11,841 nt of DNA from an uncultured Bacilli bacterium (GCA_934085635.1 CAKOHL010000028.1:1-11841), one strand, 5' to 3'. Shown: positions 1-8,080, counted from the stretch's first letter. Notes: generated by a model from the letters alone, not told the origin. Program-made: numbers and translations.

Positions 1-195
1 TTTTTTATCTTTACCCTAGAAACAAGATTCACTTCCATATTTTCTACTGCCAAATGGTATATTAATCACATTAGATGACTTTAAATCAAAATCATACTCA
101 CGTATTACTTTATCACTTTTATCAGATAAATTAACCATTTGTTTAACTGTCTGCCAGCTAGAATTTTTATACTTAATATTAACTTAATAAATCAT
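1..195 (-). pseudogene. 5' part of an interrupted, unrecognised gene (two in-frame stops)
   Basis: On the minus strand a very good Shine-Dalgarno site (AGGAGGG, plus-strand 202-208) sits six bases before an ATG at 195-193. The fourth codon is TAA (186-184). The same frame then stays open for 55 codons with protein-like composition (for example NSSWQTVKQMVNLSDKSDK, then NVINIPFGSRKYGSES) until a TAG at 18-16, and it remains open after that to the window edge. An intact ribosome site with one nonsense codon almost at the start looks like a recently inactivated gene that extends beyond the window. I do not recognise the family. It could instead be a three-codon leader peptide, or sequence errors could have introduced the stops. 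The gene is divergent from the DUF4176 operon. Confidence 0.4.
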
Positions 196-237
196 AAATT
201 TCCCTCCTACTCTAAAAATATTGTGCCACATAGCACT

Positions 238-266
238 TGAAAAATACACGTGTTATATGTTATACT
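238..266 (+). promoter_or_regulatory. Sigma-A promoter of the effector operon
   Basis: A -35 box TTGAAA (238-243) is separated by 17 bases from a -10 box TATACT (261-266). This places the transcription start about 20 bases before the first DUF4176 start codon at 292, whose ribosome site is GAGG at 281-284. The spacer contains the perfect 8-bp palindrome ACACGTGT (246-253). A second inverted repeat, GTGC-N6-GCAC, lies just upstream (about 223-236). Either could bind a regulator, but no factor can be named from the sequence. Confidence 0.7.
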
Positions 267-291
267 TTACACATAATAGTGAGGTAACAAT

Positions 292-627
292 ATGATAGAG
301 AAAAAAGATAAATATTTGCCAATTGGCTCAGTTGTGATATTAAAAGGAGCCAAAAGAAAATTAATGATCACAGGTTATATACAAATTGATTTAAAAAAAC
401 TAGACAAAGTATATGATTATAGTGGTTGTTTATTTCCTGAAGGTATAATAAATACAGATAAAAGTCTACTTTTTAATCACGATCAAATAGAAAAAATTTT
501 TTTCGTTGGTTATATGAATGAAGAAGAAAAAGAATTTGAACAAAAGCTTAAAGAAACTGTAACTGAAGAAAATATAAAAAGAATGATAGAAAATGTTAAA
601 AAACAAGTATCAGGTGAATCACTATGA
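292..627 (+). CDS. DUF4176 domain protein, first of a tandem pair
   Basis: This 111-residue soluble protein has the DUF4176 pattern: YLPIGSVV at residues 8-15, then MITGY at 25-29, a GC-x-FPEGII block at 45-53, an LF-x(5)-I-x-KIFF-x-G stretch around 60-73, and a charged helical tail. There is no signal peptide or membrane segment. DUF4176 genes are often found beside WXG100 and LXG toxin genes in T7SS loci of Bacillota, where such small proteins are thought to act with a particular effector before export. The gene is first in an operon, and its TGA stop overlaps the ATG of the next gene (ATGA at 624-627), which suggests translational coupling. Its product is more than half identical by eye to the second protein over the core. 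Family is fairly sure; a chaperone or targeting role for the large downstream protein is inference. Confidence 0.85.
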   Translation: MIEKKDKYLPIGSVVILKGAKRKLMITGYIQIDLKKLDKVYDYSGCLFPEGIINTDKSLLFNHDQIEKIFFVGYMNEEEKEFEQKLKETVTEENIKRMIENVKKQVSGESL

Positions 628-935
628 GTGAAGTAAAAGAATACTTACCCATTGGTTCAGTTGTATTACTTAAAGATGCGCAAAAAAAAGTTATGATAAC
701 TGGTTATACTCCAATAGATATGGAAACTAAAAACAAAATATATGAATATTTAGGATGTGTATTTCCTGAAGGAATAATTAAAAGTGACGAAAATATTTTA
801 TTTGATACAAAAGATATAGATAAAATATTTTTTAAAGGTTTTGTAAATGAGGAACAAGAGAACTTTATAACAGAAGTAAAAGAAATACTTGAAAATGAAG
901 AAAAGAAAAAACAGATATTAAACGAAATTAAATAA
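624..935 (+). CDS. DUF4176 domain protein, second of a tandem pair
   Basis: This 103-residue protein is a diverged duplicate of the preceding gene product. It shares YLPIGSVV (residues 7-14), MITGY (24-28), FPEGII (47-52) and IDKIFF (65-70), and differs mostly in the lysine- and glutamate-rich C-terminal helix. The start codon overlaps the stop of the first copy, and the large effector-like gene follows after 18 bases. Two unequal copies in a row could form a heterodimer or serve different parts of the large downstream protein. No catalytic residues are apparent. As with the first copy, the DUF4176 assignment is by motif, and a T7SS accessory role is inferred from family context and from the WXG100 genes in this window. 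Confidence 0.85.
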   Translation: MSEVKEYLPIGSVVLLKDAQKKVMITGYTPIDMETKNKIYEYLGCVFPEGIIKSDENILFDTKDIDKIFFKGFVNEEQENFITEVKEILENEEKKKQILNEIK

Positions 936-953
936 ATTTAGAAGGGAGTAACA

Positions 954-3900
954 ATGAGAATAGTACTTAATACAGATACATTAAAAAAAGATGTTGAAGA
1001 ATTAAAAAAAATAAAAACGTGCTATTCTACAGGAGGTAGTTCCTTTTTAAGTAGTTCAAATAATCCAATACTTTTGGCTAATTATATAAAAAATATAAGA
1101 CAAATATATAACGATATAACTTGGAACATTAATGAACTTACAGAATATCTAAGTGATTACATTTCTGATATGGAAGCCTTAGATAACAAAATGAATGGTT
1201 CAAGCGGAAGTATAAAAGCATCTAACGGTAATTCTCTAGCTAATGCTTATAAAAACATAATTGAACAATTACAAATAGAAGATACAGAAATACTAGGTAT
1301 TAACAAATACACACCAGGTGAAAACGATTTACAAATAGTAGACCCAGAATATGTTGATGTTAATTTGCCAGCCACACTTGCCATATGTGGTTTGTCGTTT
1401 TTAGAAGGACTTGCTAATGTCGGTGAAAATATAATGGATGGAGGAGCTATGCTAATCGCAGGTGGTGCTAGCCTTCTAGGTTACGATGATGTTGCTAATG
1501 ACATTGGTGAATTTGTAAAAAGAGACATATCAAAAGAATTATACTATAATGTTGTAAGTGAAACTGGTCTTGATGAATATGCAGATCCAGACAGCACAGC
1601 TGCACAAATATTCTCAACTGCAGGTAACATAGTTGGTATGGTTGGATTAAGTGTTGCAACTGGTGGACTAGTGTCATCGACATTTGGTGCAGGCACTACA
1701 GCTGCTAAAGTTGCTGGTGGAATTGCAAACGGACTAATTGGCGCAAGTGTTGACGCAGGTACTGAAGCCGAAGCCGCACTTCAAAGAGGCGCAACTATAG
1801 AAGAAGCAGAACTAGTTGGTCTAGAAGCGGCAGGCTACGGTTTTGCTAAAGGTGCTATGACAGGTAGACTTGACCAAGCAGCAAGAAGTGGTGTCGGTTT
1901 AGGAAAAATAACTAAATATGCTTTTGCATCATTCGCCGTAGGTGCTTCAGAACCACTAGTAAACGAAATGGCACACACAATAATATATGATCACGACGAC
2001 TCAAAATCACTTATCGAAAACTTTACTGAAAATGCTAAAGAATACAACTTACCTTTCCAAATGTTAATGGCTGGAGGAATGGCTTCACTTGGAACTATTG
2101 GAAATGGCATAAGTGCTAATCGCTCTATTAAAAGCACTTTAAAAACAATGGATGTAGAAAAAGTAGATACTAAAAATCTAAAACAATTAGATAAAATAGA
2201 AATAAAACAAAAAAGTACTGAATTAAATAAACTAATTGCTCAAAACCCTGACCTATCTAAAAAATTAAATCTAAGCAAAATAGATGAGTCATTAACAAAA
2301 GCTGATTTAGAAAAAATCTTAAAAATGAGAACATTAAAATGGGAAATTGAAAACAAAGCAGTACCAACTAACAAATTTACAATCGAACACTTTTCATATT
2401 ATGATAAAGTTGCTGAAGCAAAAACTAAACTAGAAAAAATAAGTCCAAAATTAACCCAATTTTATGAAGACGGCAAAATAAGTGGTAGAACACTAGAATT
2501 CTTCTTGGGATTTGAAGAACATAACTTCTTACACGTTTCACGTGTTGCAGAAGAATCTGTAGATGTTATGAAAGAAATTAGAAAATTAAATCTTGAAGAA
2601 CTGGGAGACATAGATGACAGAACTTTATACTTAGCAGGACTTGCTCACGACCTAGGTATGAGAGAAGGACTATATAGTTTTGACAAAGAAACTGACGTAA
2701 TGTCAAAAATTATTGATGACTACGGTACTGAAGTTAGAGGTGGACACCCATCAGGCTCTGCTATCACAGTAGTACAAAATAGAGATATCTTCGGTGATGA
2801 CACAGAAAAAATTGCAGTACTCACTTTACTCCACAGTAAATCAACCAGTCAAGTATCTGATCTTATGGACGACGAGCAACTAAGTGATGCATTAAGAAAA
2901 TTATATTTAAACCAAGTATATGATGGAGAAAAACTATATGACTTTGACATAAGCAAATTCGTAGAAGTAGATGAAAACGGTAAACCAATCACATATATGG
3001 GAAAAAGAACTGTTGACAAAGGTAAAAAAACAGAACACATAATCGATATGGAAAAATACATCTTAAAAGAAGATGCAGCAAAAGAATTAAAAGCCGGTGC
3101 AATCGCACTTAGAATTGGTGATGCACACGCTAATAAAACAGGATTTAACCACGGTGGTGGAAAAATAACAATTAATGAATTTGCTAGTAAAAAGGTCGCA
3201 CAAGAATTCTTAGACAAAGACGAGTTTATGTTTTATCCTAAAATAAATGATATTAGTGACCTAGAAGCATTAGAAGGAAAAATAAACATCGAATACATTG
3301 ACGAAACAATACATCTTGGTGAAACGTCTTCCACTAGATTCTCAATGAAAATTATAATGGGTGAAAGAAATGAGAGAACCCTTAAATCTATTGTAGATGG
3401 TGACACACTAGTACACAGAATGCAAGTTTTATCTGAAGACGCGCCAGCTAGTACGTGGTTATATGGAATTGAAGAAAAATTTGGTGAATATAAAACATTT
3501 AAGAATGTAAAACAAAGAGTAGAAATAGAAGTACCTGAAAACGTAGCCAAAATGTATGAAATAGCAGCAGAAGGATATATGGATAAAAATCCATGGTTAG
3601 ATATCGTAATTAAACGCGCAAAATCAACAGAAAACATTAACAAAACAGTAGATATAAATAACAAATTTATGTCAACATTTAATGATCCATATGCAACAGT
3701 AACAATTACTGAAAAACTAACACAGCCTCCACAAAATATTGTAGAAAATAATGTAATTACTATGGTAACCGATCCAATAAAGAAACAAACAATAAAAGAT
3801 ATAGTAGTATCATTTATAAATGGAAAAGTATTTGCACTTCATAAAAATAAACTTTTAAAAAAATTTGATAAAGTTATGCCAGTAACTAAAGCAAACAAAG

Positions 3901-4805
3901 AAACTCAAAGAATGATAAGAGATAGCTTTGATAAAGAAATTTCAAAAGGAAACAGTGATGCCTACGCTATATTATCATCATTTATCAAACTTAAAAAGAA
4001 TGATCCGTATATCGATATAGTAGTTGATCCAAATTGTGATAGGTCATGCTTTAGGTCACAAGATAATAAAGTACATTTAGAACTAGCGGATGCACACAAT
4101 AAAGGAGTGTTATTTCACGAAATGGGACATATGATATGGATGAATAAGTTGAATTATTTACCAGATTATTATGATGAGATTGTAAAAAAAGCAAAAGACT
4201 TAGCATCAAATGGTGAATACTTAAATTCAGATATAAAACTATTTAGAAATATAGAAAACACAGCAATTAATCAAGCTTATAAAAACTTTGAAACTAGACT
4301 GAAAAACTTTGAAAATATATCAGTTGAAGAATATATAAATCAAATCGCAAATTATTATGATAATGTTTTAAGTAATTTATCTCAAGCAGATTACGGAGAA
4401 TTTAGAACTAAGTTAAAACAAGAAGGACTAAATGACAGAACGATAGATGAAATTATGTATGGTAGAATAACTTCAAAAGACTTGGCAATCTCGGATTTCA
4501 ATGAACTTGTCAGAAAAGAAGGGGTTGAAATAGAAAAGACTGAATACTTTAACTACACTCAACTTTCTGATATGATTGACGCAGTATTTGAAGGTGAAAA
4601 ACAAGATACACGCGAAATAAGATGGGGACACGGCTCAAAATATTATAAAAGCGACCCCTATAAACCATTTAACGAAATGATGGCACAATACACAGCAATT
4701 AAAGCTACTGGAGACGAAAATATGATTAATAAAATCAGAAACACATTTGGAGAAGACTTTTATAATATGCTAAACACAACATTTTATCAAATGACAAATT
4801 ATTAA
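954..4805 (+). CDS. Large T7SS-type effector with HD and C-terminal zincin domains
   Basis: This 1283-residue protein starts at ATG 954 behind GGGAG (944-948). Residues 1-110 are helical with no signal peptide, like the N-terminal export modules of T7SS effectors, although no clear LXG motif is seen. Residues about 138-380 are Gly/Ala-rich and hydrophobic, and a charged linker follows. Residues about 515-740 form an HD phosphohydrolase-like domain: H523 or H527, the doublet H565-D566 in LAHDLG, H598 in GGHP, H627 in LLHS and D723 in RIGDA. This is a full H-HD-H-H-D metal-ligand set. Residues about 920-1283 form a zinc-peptidase-like domain with HEMGH (H1055, E1056, H1059) and a possible third ligand, E1241, in FNEMMAQY. 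Upstream DUF4176 genes and downstream small genes fit a polymorphic-toxin operon. Which domain is toxic and which may process the protein is unknown. Substrates cannot be predicted. A cytoplasmic enzyme is less likely but possible. Confidence 0.75.
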   Translation: MRIVLNTDTLKKDVEELKKIKTCYSTGGSSFLSSSNNPILLANYIKNIRQIYNDITWNINELTEYLSDYISDMEALDNKMNGSSGSIKASNGNSLANAYKNIIEQLQIEDTEILGINKYTPGENDLQIVDPEYVDVNLPATLAICGLSFLEGLANVGENIMDGGAMLIAGGASLLGYDDVANDIGEFVKRDISKELYYNVVSETGLDEYADPDSTAAQIFSTAGNIVGMVGLSVATGGLVSSTFGAGTTAAKVAGGIANGLIGASVDAGTEAEAALQRGATIEEAELVGLEAAGYGFAKGAMTGRLDQAARSGVGLGKITKYAFASFAVGASEPLVNEMAHTIIYDHDDSKSLIENFTENAKEYNLPFQMLMAGGMASLGTIGNGISANRSIKSTLKTMDVEKVDTKNLKQLDKIEIKQKSTELNKLIAQNPDLSKKLNLSKIDESLTKADLEKILKMRTLKWEIENKAVPTNKFTIEHFSYYDKVAEAKTKLEKISPKLTQFYEDGKISGRTLEFFLGFEEHNFLHVSRVAEESVDVMKEIRKLNLEELGDIDDRTLYLAGLAHDLGMREGLYSFDKETDVMSKIIDDYGTEVRGGHPSGSAITVVQNRDIFGDDTEKIAVLTLLHSKSTSQVSDLMDDEQLSDALRKLYLNQVYDGEKLYDFDISKFVEVDENGKPITYMGKRTVDKGKKTEHIIDMEKYILKEDAAKELKAGAIALRIGDAHANKTGFNHGGGKITINEFASKKVAQEFLDKDEFMFYPKINDISDLEALEGKINIEYIDETIHLGETSSTRFSMKIIMGERNERTLKSIVDGDTLVHRMQVLSEDAPASTWLYGIEEKFGEYKTFKNVKQRVEIEVPENVAKMYEIAAEGYMDKNPWLDIVIKRAKSTENINKTVDINNKFMSTFNDPYATVTITEKLTQPPQNIVENNVITMVTDPIKKQTIKDIVVSFINGKVFALHKNKLLKKFDKVMPVTKANKETQRMIRDSFDKEISKGNSDAYAILSSFIKLKKNDPYIDIVVDPNCDRSCFRSQDNKVHLELADAHNKGVLFHEMGHMIWMNKLNYLPDYYDEIVKKAKDLASNGEYLNSDIKLFRNIENTAINQAYKNFETRLKNFENISVEEYINQIANYYDNVLSNLSQADYGEFRTKLKQEGLNDRTIDEIMYGRITSKDLAISDFNELVRKEGVEIEKTEYFNYTQLSDMIDAVFEGEKQDTREIRWGHGSKYYKSDPYKPFNEMMAQYTAIKATGDENMINKIRNTFGEDFYNMLNTTFYQMTNY

Positions 4806-4832
4806 AACAATTAAGAAAAGAGGTAATAAAAT

Positions 4833-5072
4833 ATGGATGATAGAACTTTATATTTAATATTAGAAATAAATTACTTTAAAATGTTCGGTAGACAAATAAC
4901 TTTAAATCCAAAAGAAAATAGTGATTTGCTACCTAAAGAATGGGATCTCATTTCTAACTATGAACTAAAAAGTAAAATATTAAGTGAAGCAATAAAGAAT
5001 AATATTAAAATAGTTGATACAAAATTATATAATGAAACAATAAATAATATTGAAGGTCATAGAAGTTTATGA
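4833..5072 (+). CDS. Small orphan protein downstream of the effector
   Basis: This 79-residue protein starts at ATG 4833 with AAGAGGT at 4818-4824. It is soluble, rich in Asn, Lys, Ile and Leu, and predicted largely helical, with a central WDLISNYELKSKILSEAI segment. I see no signal peptide, membrane segment or catalytic motif, and I do not recognise the family. It follows the large effector gene after 27 bases, and its TGA overlaps the ATG of the kinase gene (ATGA at 5069-5072), so the two are probably co-translated. The position directly after a toxin-like gene would suit an immunity protein or adaptor, but that is inference from order alone. Confidence 0.7.
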   Translation: MDDRTLYLILEINYFKMFGRQITLNPKENSDLLPKEWDLISNYELKSKILSEAIKNNIKIVDTKLYNETINNIEGHRSL

Positions 5073-5812
5073 AAGAAAATCTATTAGGCGAAAATAAAAG
5101 AAAAATTTACTATTACTTAGAGGATGAAAATAATAATAAATATTTTAAAAAACAATTTAAATCAGAAAGTAACACTGAAAGATTAAAAAATGAAGTAAAA
5201 GTATTAAATGAATTTTCAAATTATAATTGTTTTCCTAAAGTAATAAATTATAGTCTTGAAGAAAAATATATTGTATTTGATTTTATTGAAGGTAATAATC
5301 TTAATAATTCACTATTTAATATTAAAAATACTATAGAAATTGTTTCAAAAATTATTAATATATTAGAAGTAATTCATAGCAAAGGCTATATCTTTGGAGA
5401 TCTTAAACCATCGAATGTAATAATTAGTGATAAACTAACACTTGTAGATTATGAAAGTACTACTAAAATTGGTGAACCATTAAACTATGCAAGTGGAATA
5501 TATTGCTCTATATACCAAAAAGAAGATAATAAAGCAATCTATGGATTTGACTTTTATTCCTTAGGATTACTAATTATTTCACTACTAGAAGGTGAAAAGG
5601 TACTTAAAAACTATGTTGAAAATGATAGATTATATAATTTAGATAATAACCCATCAATGTTCTTATTACCAAAAGAGCTACAAAATATATTAAAAAAATT
5701 ATTAGCCTATAATCCAGAAGACAATTACAATGACATTAAAGATTTAAAAAGAGATATAAATAATGTTAAAAAAATAATAAACGAAAAACATAACATCTTT
5801 GACAAAAATTAA
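5069..5812 (+). CDS. Stand-alone Ser/Thr protein kinase-like protein
   Basis: This 247-residue soluble protein consists of a single eukaryotic-like kinase fold. A likely beta-3 lysine is K28 in YFKKQF and the alpha-C glutamate is E42 in NEVKVL. The hinge region reads IVFDFIEG (68-75). The catalytic loop is FGDLKPSN (109-116), giving D111, K113 and N116, and the metal-binding aspartate is D127 in VDYES, replacing DFG. D161 in FDFYSLGLL matches the alpha-F aspartate. The classical Gly-rich loop is not visible, and the HRD motif is replaced by FGD. Catalytic residues are otherwise present, so this is more likely an active kinase than a pseudokinase like the EssB N-terminal domain. The GDLKPSN...VDYE style recalls the kinase modules of class III/IV lanthipeptide synthetases, but no lyase or cyclase part is present. 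It overlaps the preceding gene by four bases. A role as toxin partner, regulator or immunity factor is speculative. Confidence 0.75.
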   Translation: MKENLLGENKRKIYYYLEDENNNKYFKKQFKSESNTERLKNEVKVLNEFSNYNCFPKVINYSLEEKYIVFDFIEGNNLNNSLFNIKNTIEIVSKIINILEVIHSKGYIFGDLKPSNVIISDKLTLVDYESTTKIGEPLNYASGIYCSIYQKEDNKAIYGFDFYSLGLLIISLLEGEKVLKNYVENDRLYNLDNNPSMFLLPKELQNILKKLLAYNPEDNYNDIKDLKRDINNVKKIINEKHNIFDKN

Positions 5813-5852
5813 AACAAATATTATAATTATATTAGAGGAGAAAATAAATATT

Positions 5853-6218
5853 ATGGAACTAAAATTATTAAGAGATAAATCTAACGATGAAAATATTAAA
5901 AAAATATATAGTTTTGAATACACAAATAAATTAGATGTAATATCAAATTATTTTAAATCTTTAATATCTAGTGGTTATTCCCTAGAGTCATTTAGAATAG
6001 TATTTGTATATGATGATGCAATCGCTATTCCTGATGTAGTTACTACAAATATAAATGAAGCAATTGATGCTATTGGAGAGTATTCTAAAGATGTAATAAA
6101 AGATATTATAGTAGAAGGTAAACACGATGGCAGAAACTTCTACACTACTATAGATATAAATGAACACATAATAGTATTTGGAGAAAAATTAGATATAATA
6201 GAATCCAGGAAAATGTGA
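5853..6218 (+). CDS. Unrecognised 122-residue protein, last gene of the effector operon
   Basis: The frame is open from an ATG at 5799, but that start overlaps the kinase gene and lacks a ribosome site. An AGAGGAG at 5834-5840 points to the ATG at 5853, with a rather long 12-base spacing, giving 122 residues beginning MELKLLRDKSN. The protein has mixed alpha and beta segments, including a hydrophobic strand FRIVFVYDDAIAIPDVV and a later strand pair around NFYTTIDINEHIIVF. It has no signal peptide, membrane segment or known motif. Its stop TGA lies just before the shared terminator. Small acidic alpha/beta proteins at the end of toxin operons are often immunity proteins, and that is a candidate role here, but nothing in the sequence proves it. 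Confidence 0.65.
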   Translation: MELKLLRDKSNDENIKKIYSFEYTNKLDVISNYFKSLISSGYSLESFRIVFVYDDAIAIPDVVTTNINEAIDAIGEYSKDVIKDIIVEGKHDGRNFYTTIDINEHIIVFGEKLDIIESRKM

Positions 6219-6220
6219 TA

Positions 6221-6253
6221 AATAAAAAAATCTTCACCGAAGATTTTTTTTAT
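6221..6253. terminator. Bidirectional intrinsic terminator between convergent operons
   Basis: A hairpin with stem AAAAAAATCTTC (6224-6235) and GAAGATTTTTTT (6239-6250) around a three-base loop ACC lies between the stop of the plus-strand operon (6218) and the stop of the minus-strand ATPase gene (6254). The T-run on one strand and the A-run, which is a T-run on the other strand, make it work in both directions. Confidence 0.85.
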
Positions 6254-8080
6254 TTACAAAATATCTAAGTTACTAACATTACTTACATTAGTCTCATCAT
6301 TAATGGGATTTGATATAACCTCTTTATTCTCAAGTGAATTCCAATAAGAAGAAACATCACAACTTGCAGAAAATGGACTAGGACTAGGCATTTCTAATTG
6401 ACATATCATAGGTATCTTAAAAGCACTACCAAATGCTACACAAGAACCTGGTTGTAAAACCTTAATTTTCTCCATAACATCTTGAGAAATATTAGGAAGC
6501 ATTTCTTCAATATATTTAATATCCTTAGGATGTGTCATTTTAAATATTAAAAAGTTAGAACATTGACTCACAACAGTTTCAGAAATCTCTACAGGTCTTT
6601 GACTAATAATATCCAAAATAGTCCCATATTTTCTTCCTTCCTTAGCAATTCTATCAAATATATTATATCCTAGTAAAAACACATCATTATCGTGCTGTAT
6701 ATACCTATGAGCCTCCTCTAAGAACAAATGAAACGGAACAGTGGCTCTATTAGCATTTCCCTTACAAAACTCAAAAATAATATGACTATAAATCTTAACT
6801 AAACTCTTAGCATAACTATCATCTAAAGACTCTAAATTTATATTAATAATCTGAGCCTTTTTACCAGAAACACTAGCTAAACTAGTTATAAAATTTTCAA
6901 CTGGTGTATACTGTCCAGAAAAATAACTATTCATCTCATTATTTAAAATAGTATTTAGTCTAACCTTAAGAAGCTGAGCATCATCGTGCATAAGTTTATT
7001 CTTATTAAAACCTTCACTAATCAAAGTAAAATCAAGTGCTTTAGCAAAATCATTTAAACTGAATGAGCAATTTTCACTCTTCTCTTCATAAGAAACTTTT
7101 TGATCAGCATAAGATAAAATATAATTAGTAATTAAAACCTCTTCTCCAAATCTACCCTTTGAATCAATACTAAAACATTCACTAAAACTTCTTGTATAGC
7201 CTACTCCCTTAATCTCAGTATTAAAATTAAATTCCTTAGTATGACAAATATCTATAATAGAAAAAATATCGTCTTTCTTTTGCTTAGAAGTATCACTACT
7301 ATAAAGTATTGTAATAAGTGCTTTGGCAATAATACTATTTTTATACTTTGTAGCTTCTAAATCATCCTGTGCAAAAAGCCTAGCATACTTAATTGCACGA
7401 TTTAATATAGTAAGCTGAGAATGCTTATCAGCCTGAAGTAAAATAGCAAAATCATCTACAGTAAGTAAATTAATAGGAATATTTATTAAAAAATCACTTT
7501 CATCTTTTTTCTTAGAAGTTATAAATTTATAATTATAATAATTATTAATAGTATTAATTGATTTAAAAGCATTTTTATACTCACCAAAAGAATCAAAAAA
7601 CACAAAATTAGCATTATAAGCAAGTGAATGTTCATTACCTAATATATTCTGAATAACTCTAGCAACCCCACAAGATTTACCAGAACCACTATTACCAAAA
7701 ATGCACATATGATTAGCAAATAAACTATTTATTTTAGGACATATTAAATAATTCTTATAAGTTGCACTTTTACCCAAAACAAAACTATCTTTAGATGGAG
7801 TACCTAAAAGTAAAGTAAGCTCTTCTGCATTTATAACTCTAATAGTACTATTTAAACTTGCCTTACGAAGTAGTCCATTATAATACTCTCCATTAACATA
7901 TTCACCTAGAAAATGTACTTTAATCTTATCAGAATTTACTTCTACTATTTCTCCTAAAATCTTTTGATTATTATGCTCAAAAATTAAATGAACATTTAAT
8001 AAATCAATATCAGTATTAACACTAACCTTATTCTCTATATATGCAGTGTTATCACTAACATAAAGTATTCTACCAAACAT
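6254..8080 (-). CDS. HerA-family hexameric ATPase in a WXG100 operon
   Basis: With the ATG at 8080 the protein has 608 residues. A GTG at 8092 is in frame, but GAGG lies just downstream of it and serves the ATG. The N-terminus (about 1-90) resembles the small beta-barrel (HAS-barrel) of HerA proteins. Walker A is GNSGSGKS (129-136), Walker B is HLFLEEAH (451-458), and the arginine and sensor region reads RIAKEGRKYG (477-486) followed by ISQRP (492-496). This last block is a hallmark of the HerA/COG0433 branch of the HerA-FtsK superfamily of pumping ATPases. The T7SS motor EssC belongs to the FtsK/SpoIIIE branch and carries FHA and several ATPase domains, none of which appears here. HerA usually works with NurA in DNA end processing or with defence partners; no nuclease is adjacent. 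The gene follows four WXG100-type or helical genes with tight spacing, so a secretion-motor role is plausible. The C-terminal 35 residues are low in complexity. Confidence 0.85.
   Translation of the reverse strand: MFGRILYVSDNTAYIENKVSVNTDIDLLNVHLIFEHNNQKILGEIVEVNSDKIKVHFLGEYVNGEYYNGLLRKASLNSTIRVINAEELTLLLGTPSKDSFVLGKSATYKNYLICPKINSLFANHMCIFGNSGSGKSCGVARVIQNILGNEHSLAYNANFVFFDSFGEYKNAFKSINTINNYYNYKFITSKKKDESDFLINIPINLLTVDDFAILLQADKHSQLTILNRAIKYARLFAQDDLEATKYKNSIIAKALITILYSSDTSKQKKDDIFSIIDICHTKEFNFNTEIKGVGYTRSFSECFSIDSKGRFGEEVLITNYILSYADQKVSYEEKSENCSFSLNDFAKALDFTLISEGFNKNKLMHDDAQLLKVRLNTILNNEMNSYFSGQYTPVENFITSLASVSGKKAQIININLESLDDSYAKSLVKIYSHIIFEFCKGNANRATVPFHLFLEEAHRYIQHDNDVFLLGYNIFDRIAKEGRKYGTILDIISQRPVEISETVVSQCSNFLIFKMTHPKDIKYIEEMLPNISQDVMEKIKVLQPGSCVAFGSAFKIPMICQLEMPSPSPFSASCDVSSYWNSLENKEVISNPINDETNVSNVSNLDIL

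Noticed and set aside
1495..1683. 62-residue open frame on the minus strand
   Set aside because: It lies wholly inside the large effector gene, has low-complexity His/Leu/Gln-rich sequence and no ribosome site. It is a shadow of the real frame.
2849..3664. Two minus-strand open frames of 122 and 143 residues
   Set aside because: They are antisense to the HD region of the effector, with Ser/Phe/Ile-rich composition typical of antisense shadows and no promoter or ribosome site.
5799..5852. Upstream ATG extending the last effector-operon gene by 18 residues
   Set aside because: It overlaps the kinase gene and has no ribosome site, while AGAGGAG lies inside the extension and points to the ATG at 5853.
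292..6218. Mycoplasma-type code with TGA as tryptophan
   Set aside because: TGA ends three plus-strand genes at sensible ATGA overlaps or before the terminator, and TGG is used for tryptophan, so the standard bacterial code applies.
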